From assembly GCA_022749755.1 (NCBI GenBank), contig CM040447.1, positions 16,095,087 to 16,159,086 on the forward strand: 64,000 bases of DNA, in the 5' to 3' direction. Of the stretch, positions 21,795 to 35,300 are shown piece by piece. The DNA comes from Azadirachta indica (lineage: Eukaryota; Streptophyta; Magnoliopsida; Sapindales; Meliaceae). Positions within the stretch are counted from its first letter, which is position 1. The number at the start of each line of letters is the position of its first letter. Under the pieces are notes generated by a model. The model was given only the letters and a program-made list of their open reading frames with translations, did no database searches and had not been told where the DNA came from. Position numbers and translations under genes: made by a program.

Positions 21795-23271
21795 TGTTGT
21801 GTGATTTGTGCAGTGTGTGCGCAATATTCGTAAGTGCACGGGATCGTAACAAGTAATATAGTAATAAGAAGATGTCGATTCCATGAGAAATGCTACTGAA
21901 TTAAGTAATTTTGAATTTATTTGAAAAAATCAAATAATGTGAGTGAGAAAGTAAAATAAACAAAAATCAATTACTTAATAAACTAATTAAAAGATGCAAA
22001 TTAATAGAACAGTGTAGGACAAATAATTTTATCTTAATTAGTCGCATCCAATTCTTCAACTGATGTTATTCTGATTTAATATCTATATTGCTAGTTAATT
22101 ATCCTACTTTATTCGACAGTCTCTTTTGAGATCAGTTGAAATTACTTCGCACCTAATAATTCACTATATCTTTATGTGAAATTAATTAAATGGAGGTGCA
22201 TTCCAATTAATGATAAATTTTTAATTAAACTATGTAAATCATATTAGTACATGTCTATCTAACATGTAACTTACAGTATTTATTACACAATTTACATATG
22301 ATTTTCACTTCTCAGCTCATATCAATCCATATTTTATTCAAATATTGGCCAAATATTTAAAAACATTAATCATCATGACAAATACTCATTACAAGATATC
22401 AAATAAAAAATAACATAATATCAAAAAATGGATGCTTCCAATAAATTAAATCATTACCTTAAAAAATACGCCTAACCACACATAATAAAAAGTTCAAATC
22501 TCATAAATATGAATTCAACAAATGATAACACAATCAATAAACATTAATTTGTTCAATTCAAGACAAAGTTAGACGAGGGAAGAGATAAAACTATGATTTG
22601 GAGAGCCTTTTCCTTCAAGAGATCAAGTTTTCATCCTTCTCTTCTTCCAATGCAGCTCTCTCTCTCTAGATTTTTCTCTATACTTCTTTTTTCTCTCCAA
22701 AGCTCTCTTTTCTAATGGTGGCCCATATAGGTTAATTCTTGGAGAAACATAAAAACCTCAAACTCATTAAATCTGATTATTTATTTGTGATCTAAAGGTC
22801 AAAAAGCATATAAAAATCGTCAAATTTGAACTCAGGAGGTGCAGGAGTGCTATTTTCGGCGTCTGAAAGCTAAGGAGGTAGAAGACATGGCACGGGCGTG
22901 CCACGGTTTGGCGCGGGCGGGCCATTGATTCTGCCAACAAAGGCTAAGTGTACGGTATATTTCAATTAGACCCCCTTACTTTCAATTATTTTGAATATAG
23001 ATCTCTATTTTGATATTTCTTTATTTAGTCCTCATTTGCTTACATTTTAATTCCCAAGAATAAAACTTTGTGATTTTTATAGATGGCTAGAAAATATGCT
23101 TTTATGCTTCATTTTCATATTTTTCATGTTAAAACACATCAACACCTATAAAATAAAAGTAAAATGCTTAAAAAGAAAAATAATTACTTAAAACGGACTA
23201 AATAACACTAAATATGCTACTTAATAATAGATGATTTAAGCATAATTATATAGTAAAAATTAATATATTAC
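21795..23271 (-). repeat. LTR of the second Athila-like element (about 1.48 kb)
   Basis: It is colinear with 10738-12194 when reverse-complemented: start taatatattaattttt, shared gtgttgatgtgtttt, shared tttaattaatttcacataa, end cacacaaca at 21795. A GC-rich patch at about 22880-22930 (gcacgggcgtgcc, gcgcgggcgggcc) corresponds in place to 11040-11135 of the other copy. Confidence 0.85.
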
Positions 23272-23279
23272 TGTTAAAA

Positions 23280-24080
23280 AATCTTTTAGTGACAACATTG
23301 TGTCGCTGCCAAAAAATGTTTTACAGATATGTCATAATCTCAAAAAGGCTTTTCTGCGATGACTTAATGTCGTTGCTAAAATCAGTTTTGGCAACAAAAT
23401 TTCGTTGTTGCTAAGACATATTTTGGCGAAATAAAAGCTCTTTTAGCAAATTTTTTATTAGCCTATATTATGCATTATAATATTTAATATTTCTTGTCAT
23501 AAATTAGTAATATAATTCTATTTATATAAATTCAATTTATCAATTATAATAGCAATTGCATTGATAAACACAAAGATTAATTAAATAATAGAAAATATTA
23601 AATTCATTAGCCAACAAGTCAATAATCCAAATATCATCACAAATATTTATTGGAAAAAAAATATATAGTAGTACAACTAAATTAATTCTAAAGGAGAGGA
23701 AACCGATGTGGTGTCAACTCCACCAAGATTGATATGAACTTATTTAGAGTATCTTTACAAGTTTGTAGCTCACTTTCAGTACACTATGAACGAGATTTTG
23801 TATCCTACAACTCAAGTTTGGTGAATTCTAACTTACCATGTAAGCTTGCATCATTGGATGAAGAATCTCAATCAACATCATGAGCTCGTTTGTTTTTGAC
23901 AAGCACCCTATTTATTTAAAGAAGAAAAATCATAAGATATATTAGACGTCAATTGCTTTCAAGTATATAACAAAAAGAAAGGAAATTAAAAAAAAAATCA
24001 ATACATACATACGTGTAACTTGGAATAATACCTATAATAACAAAATAGAATAGAGGTCTATAATAGTTCAAGTTAATACT
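23280..24080 (-). mobile_element. CACTA element fragment, 3' end region, terminus lost
   Basis: The section 23280-23450 consists of gtcgctgccaaaa / ttagtgacaaca-type subterminal motifs, as in the elements at 27219 and 47063. From 23480 to 23900 it matches both 47390-47630 and 27990-28500. The minus strand encodes LELQDTKSRS and ELTPHRFPLL, the end of a TNPA-like protein (compare DTKSKLQDTKSHL and ELAPERFPPS at 28200-28420). The CACTA terminus itself is missing where the Athila LTR starts. Confidence 0.7.
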
Positions 24081-24084
24081 TTTT

Positions 24085-24122
24085 ATTTGATAATATATAT
24101 ATGTGTGTGTGTGTGTGTGTGG
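24085..24122. repeat. (AT)n(GT)n microsatellite
   Basis: atatatatatgtgtgtgtgtgtgtg, simple dinucleotide repeats. Confidence 0.95.
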
Positions 24123-25592
24123 GGAAAACAATGACCTATGCAGAGGAGTTCAAAGCATTGGATTCAATTCATGTGAAATTCTCATAGGACAAAAGGAAAT
24201 AATAAACTCCATGACTATAAGACTTAATATTACAGAAAAGATTAAGTGTAAGGCCAACTTCATGCAGAAAAATGTTCAACGAGTGTACTGAGTGATTTAT
24301 GTTTTCAACTAATTCCATTTTCTTAATGCTTTTATAGTAATGAAGAGGAATTGAATGTGATGACAGAATGCTTTACTTGATAAGAACTTTCCGTTTCAAG
24401 AATTAGGGTAGCCAAAATAAATAAATAAATGATAGAAATAAATATAATTTGCTCTCTCATATTTTTAATATACCATCATATATAAGAAAAATAATTTAAA
24501 ATTTGATGGACAGTTCCCAATAAGTAACTTAAGGATATAATTAGACATTAAATTCACAAAACTATCAGTATAAATAATCTAAAAAATGTAGATAAAATAT
24601 AATATATATGCATAGCTTTCAATATGATATAATCGAAGATACGATTGAGAACTAAACCATTGAAATCCGAAAAGCAACCATCAATCAACCTTTCTTAACC
24701 AATAGGTCCAATTCCAATGCCAATACCAATACCTCGCAACAGAATAGAAAGGGAATTCGCTACTTCGAGTTACCAAACAGTAGTTTTCAGTCAATTTTAA
24801 GTAATCACAGTCATGCTCAGGTGCTAGCCAACCGCCAGCCTTTTTATGCAAAAATATATTCTTGGAAGATTTTAAAAAATAATAAATCAATTCAAATATA
24901 TTGATTAAGGACATTTTAATTTACATAAAATAAATGAATATATTATTCGTTTCACTCCATTAATAATCTAAATCTTCTCCATCTGATACACACACACATA
25001 TATATACATATACATATACATATACATACATACATATATATATATATATAATGCTGCAAAGCTTAAAACAATCATAAAGTATTTAAGAAATAATTTAAAA
25101 GGAAAAAGTGATTTTAATTTTTTGTTAAAATTATTGAATAATCACTTAGAACTTTTTTTTTAAAAGGACAAATCACCATTAAATAATTTTGTTGGTTGTC
25201 ATTAAATAATAATAATGAGTTATGTATTTTCTACTTGTTTATTTATTACTTTCACAATATACTAATACTAATATTTTAATAATTTTTATTCAAAAGGAGT
25301 GGAGTAGTGATACTGTGCGTGCCTACCTTATCGTAGCTAGCTTGGTTACAATTAAAAGTGGCTCCATAATCCATAGCATAAAAGCTAAACATGGTTTCCC
25401 CTTTGGTGGTTACGTATAATAATTGACCATATATATTAATTTTAATTTTAATATTAATATTAATTATGGCAATGAGACAGAACCAAGGTATAATATAGGA
25501 TATGTTTTCATGCTGACAATTATACTGAAATCAGACTCATAGCTATGAAACCCGATCCAACTGATCCAAAAAATGAAAGTAACAGAAACTAC
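24123..25592. other. Non-coding stretch with microsatellite
   Basis: No gene supported. A complex (CA)/(TA)/(CATA) microsatellite lies at about 24989-25051. Short open frames at 24681-24914 and 25222-25419 resemble nothing recognised. Later exons of the ALG5-like gene would be expected here and were not found. Confidence 0.5.
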
Positions 25593-27156
25593 CTCATAAG
25601 AGAATGACTTATCCTTTGCTGCTCGTTGTTGAAGATAATTACAAGGTAAGACATAGCATTATGTTTTAATATTGCAAGTCTCTCTACAACTGCTCGATAT
25701 ATATTCATCTTATTACATCATACGAGCTGATACGAGAAAAAAATGTGCCTTTCTACATGCTTTCTTTTTTTATGTACCATAAGAGCATAAGAACTACTTA
25801 AGCCACACAAGTTGTGGGAAAAAAAAAAAAATTGGAAGTGCCAACACTTGAGTGGATGTGAATGCATGCACAGCTCTGAACATTAATATAGGAACCATTT
25901 TCACTAAGCCATTTGTAATCACACCCTTAAAAAGAGTGAAATTATTGCGGACAGTGCAACATAAAGGTTTGTTATCATGTAGATTGTTAATCAATAACAA
26001 GAACAATTACTTTTCCTTTCTTCTTTAGCAAATAGTTTAAAATTTATTGGCACATACGAGAAGTGACTATTGAATATTAACTATATTATTTTCATGTTCC
26101 CTTGTTATTTAGTTTCTAGTCTGTGCAGGGATTGGGATACACATAATTCAAAATAATAAAAAAAATTTTGGGTTGCACAAAAATTAAACATAAGAACAGT
26201 TATATTTCAACTTACTTCGGGGTTTCATCAAGAGCTCCAGCTAGCCTGTGCACTTCATTGAATGCAGGAATTATCAATTATATACACTTCTCCGCTGGAT
26301 CAGTAATAGAAGGACAAGGGACCTACAAAAGCCAATCCAACATACATGCTACCAACCCACTGCTTTAAATCCCATTAAATATCATTAATACCAACAGAAA
26401 ACTTTTAAGTACCAATGAGAATTCTAGGGAAAGAAATGACTTATCTTCAAGGATCTTTAATGTTCACTATGACTTAAAATTTTTCTATAATTCAAAGTTG
26501 TACAACACAAAATCATCCCAACAGTCCAACGTCCTTGCTCATAAAAATTTTCAAGTAGATTGGAATTAGGTGCACTCTGCAAAAGAAAAGGATGCAATTT
26601 GCAATAGGAGCAAAGGCCATGAGAAATCATGTTATTGTTCATTGAAAACAACATCAGCTTCAGCGCTTTTACAGTAAAAGAAATTCTCTTTGATTACTTG
26701 CTAAAATTCACAAATTGCCACAATGGTTCATCAACAAAAACTAATTAATTCCTGATTAGTGAGGCATATTTTAACTAATTAAGCAATACTCCAATTTCAA
26801 ATTTTGAAGCAATGCGTTAAGCAATGCAACTGAAATAAAGCCAATAAGAGAGCGAAAAAATTTTACCTTTTTCAACAAACTTGGATACTCAAAGATCGTA
26901 GGAGCTTCAATGTGACTGTTTAAAGGAGCCAAAAATGAATTGTAGTAATATAAATAACATTAAAAATATTAAAAAAATGGAAGAGATCGAGGAAAATAAA
27001 AATTGAAAATTGGGTATTTAGTTGTTATGATGAGAAAACATTCAAGTGATTGTGTCTCCTTTTATAAGCTTCCAATATAATCGCAAAGACTAATCCAAAT
27101 AAAACCACCAAAAGTAAAACCAGTAGGACCTCTACGACAGCACATAAACACCCTAT
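25593..27156 (-). pseudogene. ALG5: ALG5-like dolichyl-phosphate beta-glucosyltransferase, first four exons, dead
   Basis: ALG5 transfers glucose from UDP-glucose to dolichyl phosphate at the ER membrane, supplying donor for N-glycan assembly. Exon 1 (27156 to about 27042) encodes IGCLCAVVEVLLVLLLVVLF then AIILEAYKRRHNH, the N-terminal membrane segment; the expected ATG is ATA (27156-27154). Exon 2 (26915-26867) encodes HIEAPTIFEYPSLLKK with donor gtaaaa. Exon 3 (26322-26216), after ttgtag, encodes VPCPSITDPAEKCI, a stop TAA, then LIIPAFNEVHRLAGALDET, donor gtaagt; the PAFNE box is the GT2 nucleotide-sugar site. Exon 4 (25638-25593) encodes NYLQQRAAKDKSFSYE with donor gtagtt, but its acceptor reads AA instead of AG. 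The catalytic DDGS/DAD exons and C-terminus are absent. A CACTA terminus begins 63 bp upstream of exon 1. The identification is from recalled family sequence and is strong because four exons match in order. Confidence 0.85.
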
Positions 27157-27218
27157 TTTTGGCAAGGGTGCTGGACATGTAATGGTTTGGAAGAGGTTAA
27201 GGTGCCAGAGTAAGCATC

Positions 27219-27965
27219 CACTACAACAAAAACCATTTTTAGCAACAACAACAAGTCATCGCCAAAAGTGGAAAACGTCGTCACTAAAGGCTTTGGCAAC
27301 GTCATTTATGTCATCGCCCTTGTTGTCGCCAATTGCTGGTCACTAAAGGTTTTAGCGATGATAAGTAGATGTCGCTGCCAAAGCCATTAGCGACAACATA
27401 AATGTTGTCGCCAAAAAGCATATCAGCGACAAAATATGTCGTTGCCATAAAGTTGTCGCCTAAGAGAATATCGTCGCTTGAACTTTTGGCGACGACGTGT
27501 TGTCATCTCTAAAGAAGGTACCTGCGACTAACTATCTTGCTGCCAAAAGACTTTTTAGTGACAACATAATGTTGTTACCTATAATATATTAGTGACAATA
27601 GTATGTTGCCGCTAAAATAGTTTTTGGCTACAACATGAGTCACCGCGAAATCTCTATTTAGCGACAACGTGCTGTCATCGCTAATATATTATAGTCGACG
27701 ACATTATGTTTTTGCTAAAAAGTCTTTTGGTGACAACGTCTTGTTGTCAGTAATAACTTTTGGGCAACGATATTATATTGTTGCAAATATCATTTTTAGT
27801 AACAATTTATTGTTGTCGCTAAAACGTAGTTTGGCAACAACAAAAATGTTGTCACCATTTCATGTTTCAAGAGTAAAAAGATTTCGGCGACAACTACTTA
27901 TCGTCGCTAAAAACAACCAATATAACTTTAGGTGACAAATATTGTCATCGCCAAAACTCAGTTTG
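27219..27965. repeat. CACTA 3' terminus and subterminal repeat array
   Basis: Many copies of ttagcgacaac / gttgtcgctaaa and variants (gtcgcc, gtcgtc) occur in both orientations, often as near-palindromes. Such short subterminal repeats are the binding sites of the TNPA-type protein in En/Spm. They occur also at 23280-23450 and at both ends of 47063-48455. Confidence 0.85.
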
Positions 27966-28189
27966 TAATGAAAATAATTGGTTGGCCGAAATTTCATTTC
28001 TAATATTTAATTTTTGCTACCATAAAATATAAATTTTATGTATATTAATCTAATTAATCAATAATAATTAAAATTAAATAAATTAATGTTAAACATAAAG
28101 ATTAACTAAATTAAAAGATTAAATAAAATTCATTACACATTAATTTAAATATCATCACAAATATTGATCTATGAAAGAAAATATTATTA

Positions 28190-30610
28190 CAACTAATAAT
28201 GTGAAGGAGGAAATCGTTCTGGTGCTAACTCTGATAGGAAAGATGTAACATGCTTCAATTCACTCGCATAAGTTTGTAACATATTTTCAATAGTTACTAA
28301 GTGAGATTTTGTATCCTGCAACTTAGATTTTGTATCCTGTAGCTTAAATTTTATATCTTATAACTCAGTTCTTGTATCTTGTAACTCAGATTTTGTATCC
28401 TCTAGTTAAAGTCGAGTTGATTCTAACTCACTTTGTAAATATTCATCGTTGGAGGAAGAACCTTAATCCATATTACACGCCCGTTTCAATTTGGCAAGCC
28501 CTCTATAATAGTGTGATTGATTGCCGAATACCTGACGACAAATTTCCTCCTCACTAACTGGCTGGGATCCCTCTTCAAGTGACAATTGCTGAATCTCCAT
28601 CATTTTTTCCTATTTCAAAATATATTAAATTATAAACACAATAATTTCAAATTTAAAAATGAATTTAATTTCAATGAAATAGACAAATAATGAACTTACA
28701 TGCGCCTTTTCTGCTTCTGAATTAATCCACCCATTTTTTTCATTGTAATGCGTTGCAAGAAAATGATCCGCAAAATTTTGACGTTCACCAGAATTGTCAC
28801 TCTATTACAATAAAAAGTTAAAATAATCACATATTCAGTATAATAGTTTATCAAACTCTATACAAATTTATTACCAAAAAATTTTAAATCACAATAAGAA
28901 CCTGAAAACTTTGTGTCTGATGGATGTAAAAAGGTTTCAATCCAACTCGATGATTGAATGGAAGTTTACTCCTACTTTCAGCATTTTTTTGGCACCATTC
29001 CTGAAGCCAAGTAGTCTTAGTAAGTAAAATTCAAGAATGTATAGTTAAATGGATGCAAATAAAAATGCATGTAAATGATGATGATGATGATGATTATGAT
29101 CTCTCTACATCCATCAGCATAAAGATTGCATCTACATGGAACTTTAGTTGAGCAGTAAAGCCACATAATTTAACCATTTTCCTACAAAATTTCCAGCAAA
29201 TTTTAGGAAAACAATATTCATTCTATGATGTGTCGACACGTGAATCTATATAAGTCTAAGGAGTGAACCAATGAATATTGGACAAAAATATGTATATATT
29301 CAAGTTCTTTGAACGTAGAATTTGGACCTAATTAAGATGGTTATCTTTTGGCACAACTATTTATAGAGTTTTTGATAAGGATAAGATATACATGATCTCA
29401 ATTTCAATTTCAATTTCACCTCACACAAAATAATAAAAATAATCAAAATATATCTATATATATATAAGAATTGGTAAAAATAAAAATATAAAATCTCACA
29501 ATATTAAAACCAAAAACAATATAAGGAAATAATAATGGTAATAATATAGCAATATTAGGGAAAGAGGTGACTCAACTTGGAAAGTGTATTAATTTAACAT
29601 TAATATTAATTAAATAATTAGTACTTTAAGGACTTAATGTTGAAGAAATGGAAGAGGAAAAAGGAGACAAATGAATTAGGAAGTAGTAAGGGCACCGTCC
29701 CACTTATATAAAGTATCTTCTAGCCATTTTTTTTGCATTTTCTTTTGGAAATTTTATACGTTAAAATAATTAATTCTTTTTTTCGTAGATTCCTGGATCA
29801 ATACTATTTTTTAATTTTAAATTAGACATAGCAAGCTGATTTGGTTTATCAATTGACCATAAGTTGTATTTGCACCATAGAAACGATTATGGTTTAGCAA
29901 TATAACCTTAAGCAAAATAAAAGCTTTCTTTATCAGGCACAACTCACCAAAATTCCAACAAATCTTGCGAATTTTCATAAACTAATAATTTATGGTTAAT
30001 AAAGTGTAATTAAAAAACATACCTCATACTTCTCATTTTCTCAAAGGGCACATAAGTAATGCCAATCCTCTTCAGATACATTTTTCAGAGGATGCCTTCG
30101 AGCTTCTATTGGTGAATGTTTTTTGTACGCCTTCTTCAACACCTTGCATCAGTAGTCCCAGTATCTATCTCCCATAAATCCGTCCAAATAACGTAGAACA
30201 TGCGGTTGTGTTAAGTCTAAAATAAACCATTCCTATACAAACAATAACATTAATTTTATGAATGTTTACAAATATGTAAATGTTGAAAAAAAATATCAAC
30301 TGTAATGAAATTAGAATAGATATTCATTACCTCTAAATGTTTGAATAAATCTAGCCTTTCTTCCACGAAATCTTACACCAGGATAGTACTTTGAGTGGAG
30401 TTACAATCCTGACAATCACGCCACAATCGCTAACAAGTTGACTACAATATGAGCCCTTCTGTTTGCATGTTTTAGGTGAGATAATGATAACTATTTGGCC
30501 CTTTGACTTCACAACTGCTACTATTTTCAAACCTCGTGTAGGTCCATGAGTAGATCGCACCGATGGTGGTGAACCTAGACAACTTAAAGAAAAACATGTT
30601 AGCAACATAC
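28190..30610 (-). pseudogene. TNPA-like CACTA accessory protein gene, about five exons
   Basis: Exons read on the minus strand: about 30610-30351 (RSTHGPTRGLKIVAVVKSKG, then KGSYCSQLVSDCGVIVR); about 30240-30015 (EWFILDLTQPHVLRYLDGF, KVLKKAYKKHSP, NVSEEDWHYLCAL) followed by a gtatg donor; about 29010-28895 (EWCQKNAESRSKLPFNHRVG); about 28803-28700 (HYNEKNGWINSEAEKAH); and about 28605-28190 (SQPVSEEEICRQVFGNQSHY, then a coiled coil). These match the plant En/Spm (PTTA-type) transposase family, which binds subterminal repeats. In-frame stops (for example after DRYWDY and in ENEKYE's exon) show decay. Exon borders are approximate. Confidence 0.75.
28305..28409 (-). repeat. Five tandem 21-bp units encoding coiled-coil heptads
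   Basis: Units start at 28305, 28326, 28347, 28368 and 28389, each like gattttgtatcctgcaactta. On the minus strand each gives one heptad of the LQDTKSK kind. This builds a coiled coil near the C-terminus of the TNPA-like protein, probably for dimerisation. One unit in the middle and one at the end carry stops. Confidence 0.85.
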
Positions 30611-30619
30611 TCTATATAT

Positions 30620-32334
30620 ATATAATATTTGAAATACTACTAAAATTCAACTCTTACTTTATTACTCTTGAATGTAGAAATAAAAGAAAAAGAATCATTT
30701 AGAACAAAGAATCATTGTAACTAACAATTATATATGTAGAAAATAATTTGAAAACATGCACCAAGCAAGCCTTTACTCATGCACAACTAATTCATTTTGT
30801 TCTGCCTTAATTAATGATTATGTTCTAAATTAAGGTCATATAATATCATTGTACAACTTACAAACTCCAAGAAAATGCCTAATGCATGGACTAGAAATAA
30901 ATAAATAAACATTTAAAAGAATAAGGAAATTATGTGCCTTATTTATTCATAATGAGTTGTTGAATACAACATAATTATTATTATTATCACCATTCTTAAT
31001 ATAATTACTTTAATAAATAAATATTATTAGAAATGAATTGAGTATATGTACATGTCATCAATACATTGCATACCAATATATATATATATATTCTTTTTCT
31101 CTTTTTGAGGTGGGCATTTTTAAAGCATGAAATTTTGGTATAAATCAATGTTGTGCTATAATCAATTCAAGAGTATGCAAAAATGTTGCCAAGTTCTCTT
31201 AAGTTGTAGTTCAAGCAATCAATAGCATTTTATTAATGGCTTGCCAAAATAATGTCTAAACATCTTGTTTCTCATTATCTAAAATCCTCAACTAAAAATC
31301 TCGGAACTTAGAAGTAAAATTTAATATATAATTAAATAAATAAGTGCACTAATTAAAATAAATAACAATATACATATAACCTTAACCTCAACTAGCCAGG
31401 CCATCTACATCACGCAGATCGTTGTTGGAATTTTAGACAAGTTAAAGTAATAACGAAAATGCAGAGCAGGTTACAAATATTCATTATCAGTAGAAATATA
31501 ATCATGCATTTCATCACGGTACAAAATCAACAAAAAAGAGCTTTTTAGAGAGCCATAAAACAAAAACACAATTTGCAAATATTCAACATATGACGACGGG
31601 GAAATTGTAAGGTAACTAATCAAGAACTGCACTCAATCATGTCACATAATCCTATTAAATATAAAAGATGTAATACATAGTGACCCCAATTACAAAAATA
31701 ACAGCAAACATACATAACTCACCTACTTGATATAATAATAGGATATAAACAAAAATAGTTCATACTAGTTTTGATGCCATATTAACTTACTAGTTATTTT
31801 GTTCTAAGCACTTATCAGTAAGGTATAATCACAACTCAATTATCACTGATAAAAGAGGTCGAGGACATACTTCTCAATATATATGAAAACATAAGTTTCA
31901 CAATAAAACATATAACATTATAAAATATACCGTGTAATAAAGATAATTAAAAAAAGGACAATGTGTTTATTAAAAAATTACCTACGCTACTTCTAACATC
32001 TAAGTTTTGAGATTCAACTTATTCTTGGGTTGTTGGAGCATTTTGACTTGATGATGTCAAAGTTCTTTTTTGTGAACCTTAAGCCATTTGCAAAATAAAT
32101 TTGACTTCAATTAGGTATTGTAGGAGAAAAGTAAACAATATTGAATAATGTGTAAATTAAAAAATGTGAAAAAGTAAATAATTAAGATAGTAACATGTAT
32201 ATTACAAAAAAGAAATAAATATGCAAACATCTCATGTACAAAATTACTTGTTAAACACTTTGCTCCAAATCAGAGTCAACCAACTCCTCAATGTTTTCAC
32301 ATTCTGCAACAGTTTCATCATCCCCATGCTAAAC
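30620..32334. other. Non-coding stretch inside the CACTA element
   Basis: AT-rich, between the TNPA-like and TNP2-like genes. No supported coding sequence; a short TA run lies at about 31077-31091. Confidence 0.5.
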
Positions 32335-35300
32335 TTATTCAACGCTTTGCATATATGTTTTACTTCTTTGCACTTGTGCATCTTCTACATTTATTAAATG
32401 TGCGTCAACATCACTTCCACCAAACATTTGTTCATCAAGAATGTCTTTTTCTTGTCTATACGCATTATTATCCACATTCTCATCATTAACCTCATCTTTC
32501 TCCTGATGATACCACACACTTCTTTAGGGCATTTCCTTAACTATTCTCCAATCCCCACCAAGACACGGGTCAACAATATACATTACTAATCTTACTTGAG
32601 TTGCTAATACAAAAGTATCTTCATCGTACCATATACTACACACATTCACGCTCCTAAGATAAAAATCTTATCGTACTCTTATTTTCTTAGGATCAACATT
32701 GAACCTTTTGCATTTGAAAAGAACAACGTGATATTGTGACAAATAAACTAACTCAATGATATCTATTAGTACACCATAAAAATCTAGTGTGTCATTATCA
32801 TGAGTACCAAGAACTACCACTCCACTAATTTGGGTGACACATCTCTTTTCCCTCTTCTCTGTATGAAACCGTACTCCATTAACATTGCAACCCGAATAAT
32901 GATACACCCATGTGTTTGGCCCATATGCTAATGCATATAATAAGTGATTATCTTCTAATGACCCTTCATGATACTTTTGTTTCATCTATATAATAAACAA
33001 ATAATCAACATAAAAGTAAAAGCAAACCAAAAAGTATTTAATACTAAATGATATTACTTACATGTGACCTAAACCACTTTGAAAAAAGTAGTTTCTAACT
33101 TACATTCAAATTAGGTACCCCATCTCTCTGCATGATTGTCTTATGCTCCCTAACATAAACTTGACACTCTAGAAAACATGTTTTCATGAAACTAATACAT
33201 AGTATGAATATTGAAAAAAGATATTGATTTACATTAAATATGGTTCCATCTCATCACAATTATTTAGTACAAACTAGTGAACCTTATCAATTTCTTTCTT
33301 GGACATCTCTTTCAAACCCATAGATCCAAACGGTCGGGCATTTTGTGAAAATAGTAGTGTTTCCCCTTCTCTTTCTCCACTGTCATCATTTCGCTCAAGC
33401 CATGTAAATTTTGTTTCAATCTCCAAGAAATACATTGAACAAAAAGTCAATGACTCATTGACAATGTATGCTTTGGCGATTAAATCCTCTGGACGTGCTT
33501 TGTTCTTCACATATCTTTTATATCTATCCAATGCCTTATTAAACAACAACATTAATTTTATAGATAAATAAGATTACGTATAAAGAAATTGATTCACTAG
33601 AGTATATAGAAGTAAATGAATTAGAATGAAATATAAGAAAATACCTTTTGATTGGATACATCTACCGAAGGTCACTGGGCGACCGTATTTTGCCTCTAAT
33701 GGTAGATACGTAGCTAAATGTACCATAATGTCAAAAAATACTAGAGGAAATATGCGCTCAAACTTGGAAAGAATAATACCAATTCCCTTCCCCAAATCAT
33801 CAAGAGTTATTTTCTCCATAGTCTTTGAACATAATTGTCGGAAAAAGTAACTTTACTCCATAATTGCAGATCGCAAATCTTATCTTAAATATGGACGTAT
33901 TCCAATTGGAAGTAGTTGTTCTCGTAAAACATGACAATCATGACTTTTTAGACCAGATAACTTACCATCTTTCACACTAACATATTTGGCAATGTTTGAT
34001 GCGTATCCATTAGAAAACTTAATTGACTTCAACCATTGAAAAAACTTCATCCTTTCATTTGCAGTCAAGGTATATCAAGCATGAGGCTTTAAGTACCCAT
34101 TAGATTGTGGTTGTAAATGTAACTCCTTCCTAACATTCATATCCTACAAATCCAGTCTTACCTTTACAGTATCCTTTGTCTACCTATCAATGATGATCAA
34201 TGTCCCAATAAGACTTTCGAATATATTTTTCTCTATATGCATCACATCAAGATTATGTCGCAATTTTAATTTTGCCCAGTACAGCAACTCAAAAAATATG
34301 CTTTTTTTTGTCCAATTCAACTCAATTAATGTTCGTTTTCTCTTTTTATCTTTATTATTGTCATTTTTCCCAGGCTTTGATTCTCCGAGATACTCAAATT
34401 GTTTTAAGATCTCTTCTCTAGAATACAATCTCGGCTCAAACCCCAATTCTCGTTTTCCATTAATCTTCGTACTTTTACGCAATGGATGTTCATGTGGCAA
34501 GAATCGATGATGTCCCATATAACATATTTTATCTCGCAACGTTTGCAAAGAAGTCTAATCATTACACACTTGACATGCCAAGTAACCTTTCGTACTCCAC
34601 CCAAATAAACTAGCATATGCAAGAATATCATTAATTGTCTATAGTAATGCTGTATGCATGGTAAATCTGGTCTTTGTCACTGCATCATAAGTATATACAC
34701 CAATATCCCACAACTCCTTCAATTCATCAATTAATGGTCTTAATTATACATCAATATCTCTTCCTAGTGCATGCGCTCCAGGAATGAGTAATAACATAAA
34801 CAAGAATGGCTCTTTCATACACTTCCATGATTGCAAATTATAAGGTACAAGTATAACAGACCATATACTATAAGAGTTGTACATATTACCAAAAGGATTA
34901 AATCCATCTGTTGCAAGCCTTAGCCCCACATTGCATGGGTTTTCTGCAAACTTAGAATATGATCTATTAAACTCCTTCCATGATTCACCATCTGCAGGAT
35001 GCCTTAGAATACCTTTCTTACCCAAACGTTTCTCTTTATGCCATCCCATATCACGTGCTATGTGTCAGGACATAAACAAACGTTGCAGTCTAGGTTTTAA
35101 AAGGAAGTACAATAAAACCTTTTGTGGTACTTTCCTCCCTTGACTACAAAGTTTATATCTTGATTCACTACATATTGAACACTTATCACGTAATTCATTC
35201 TCTTTCCAAAATAGAGCAAAATCATACTTGCATGCATGAATAGCTTCATAACCAATCCCTACATCTTTCAACACTTTTTTTGCATCATACAATGAACTTG

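Larger units (their letters stand above)
20808..23271 (-). mobile_element. Second Athila-like element, 5' half only
   Basis: On the minus strand: 5' LTR (23271-21795), PBS (21788-21772), gag (21630 to about 20876), then a 65-bp piece of the 3' non-coding region in inverted orientation (20808-20875). The remaining element is missing. The LTR side abuts CACTA subterminal repeats at about 23280, suggesting that the element inserted into that transposon. Confidence 0.8.

Noticed and set aside
28305..28409. CRISPR-like short regular repeats
   Set aside because: Units are contiguous without spacers and encode heptads of a CACTA protein in a plant genome.
33299..35143. Plus-strand open frames opposite the CACTA transposase
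   Set aside because: They are antisense shadows of the TNP2-like coding sequence.
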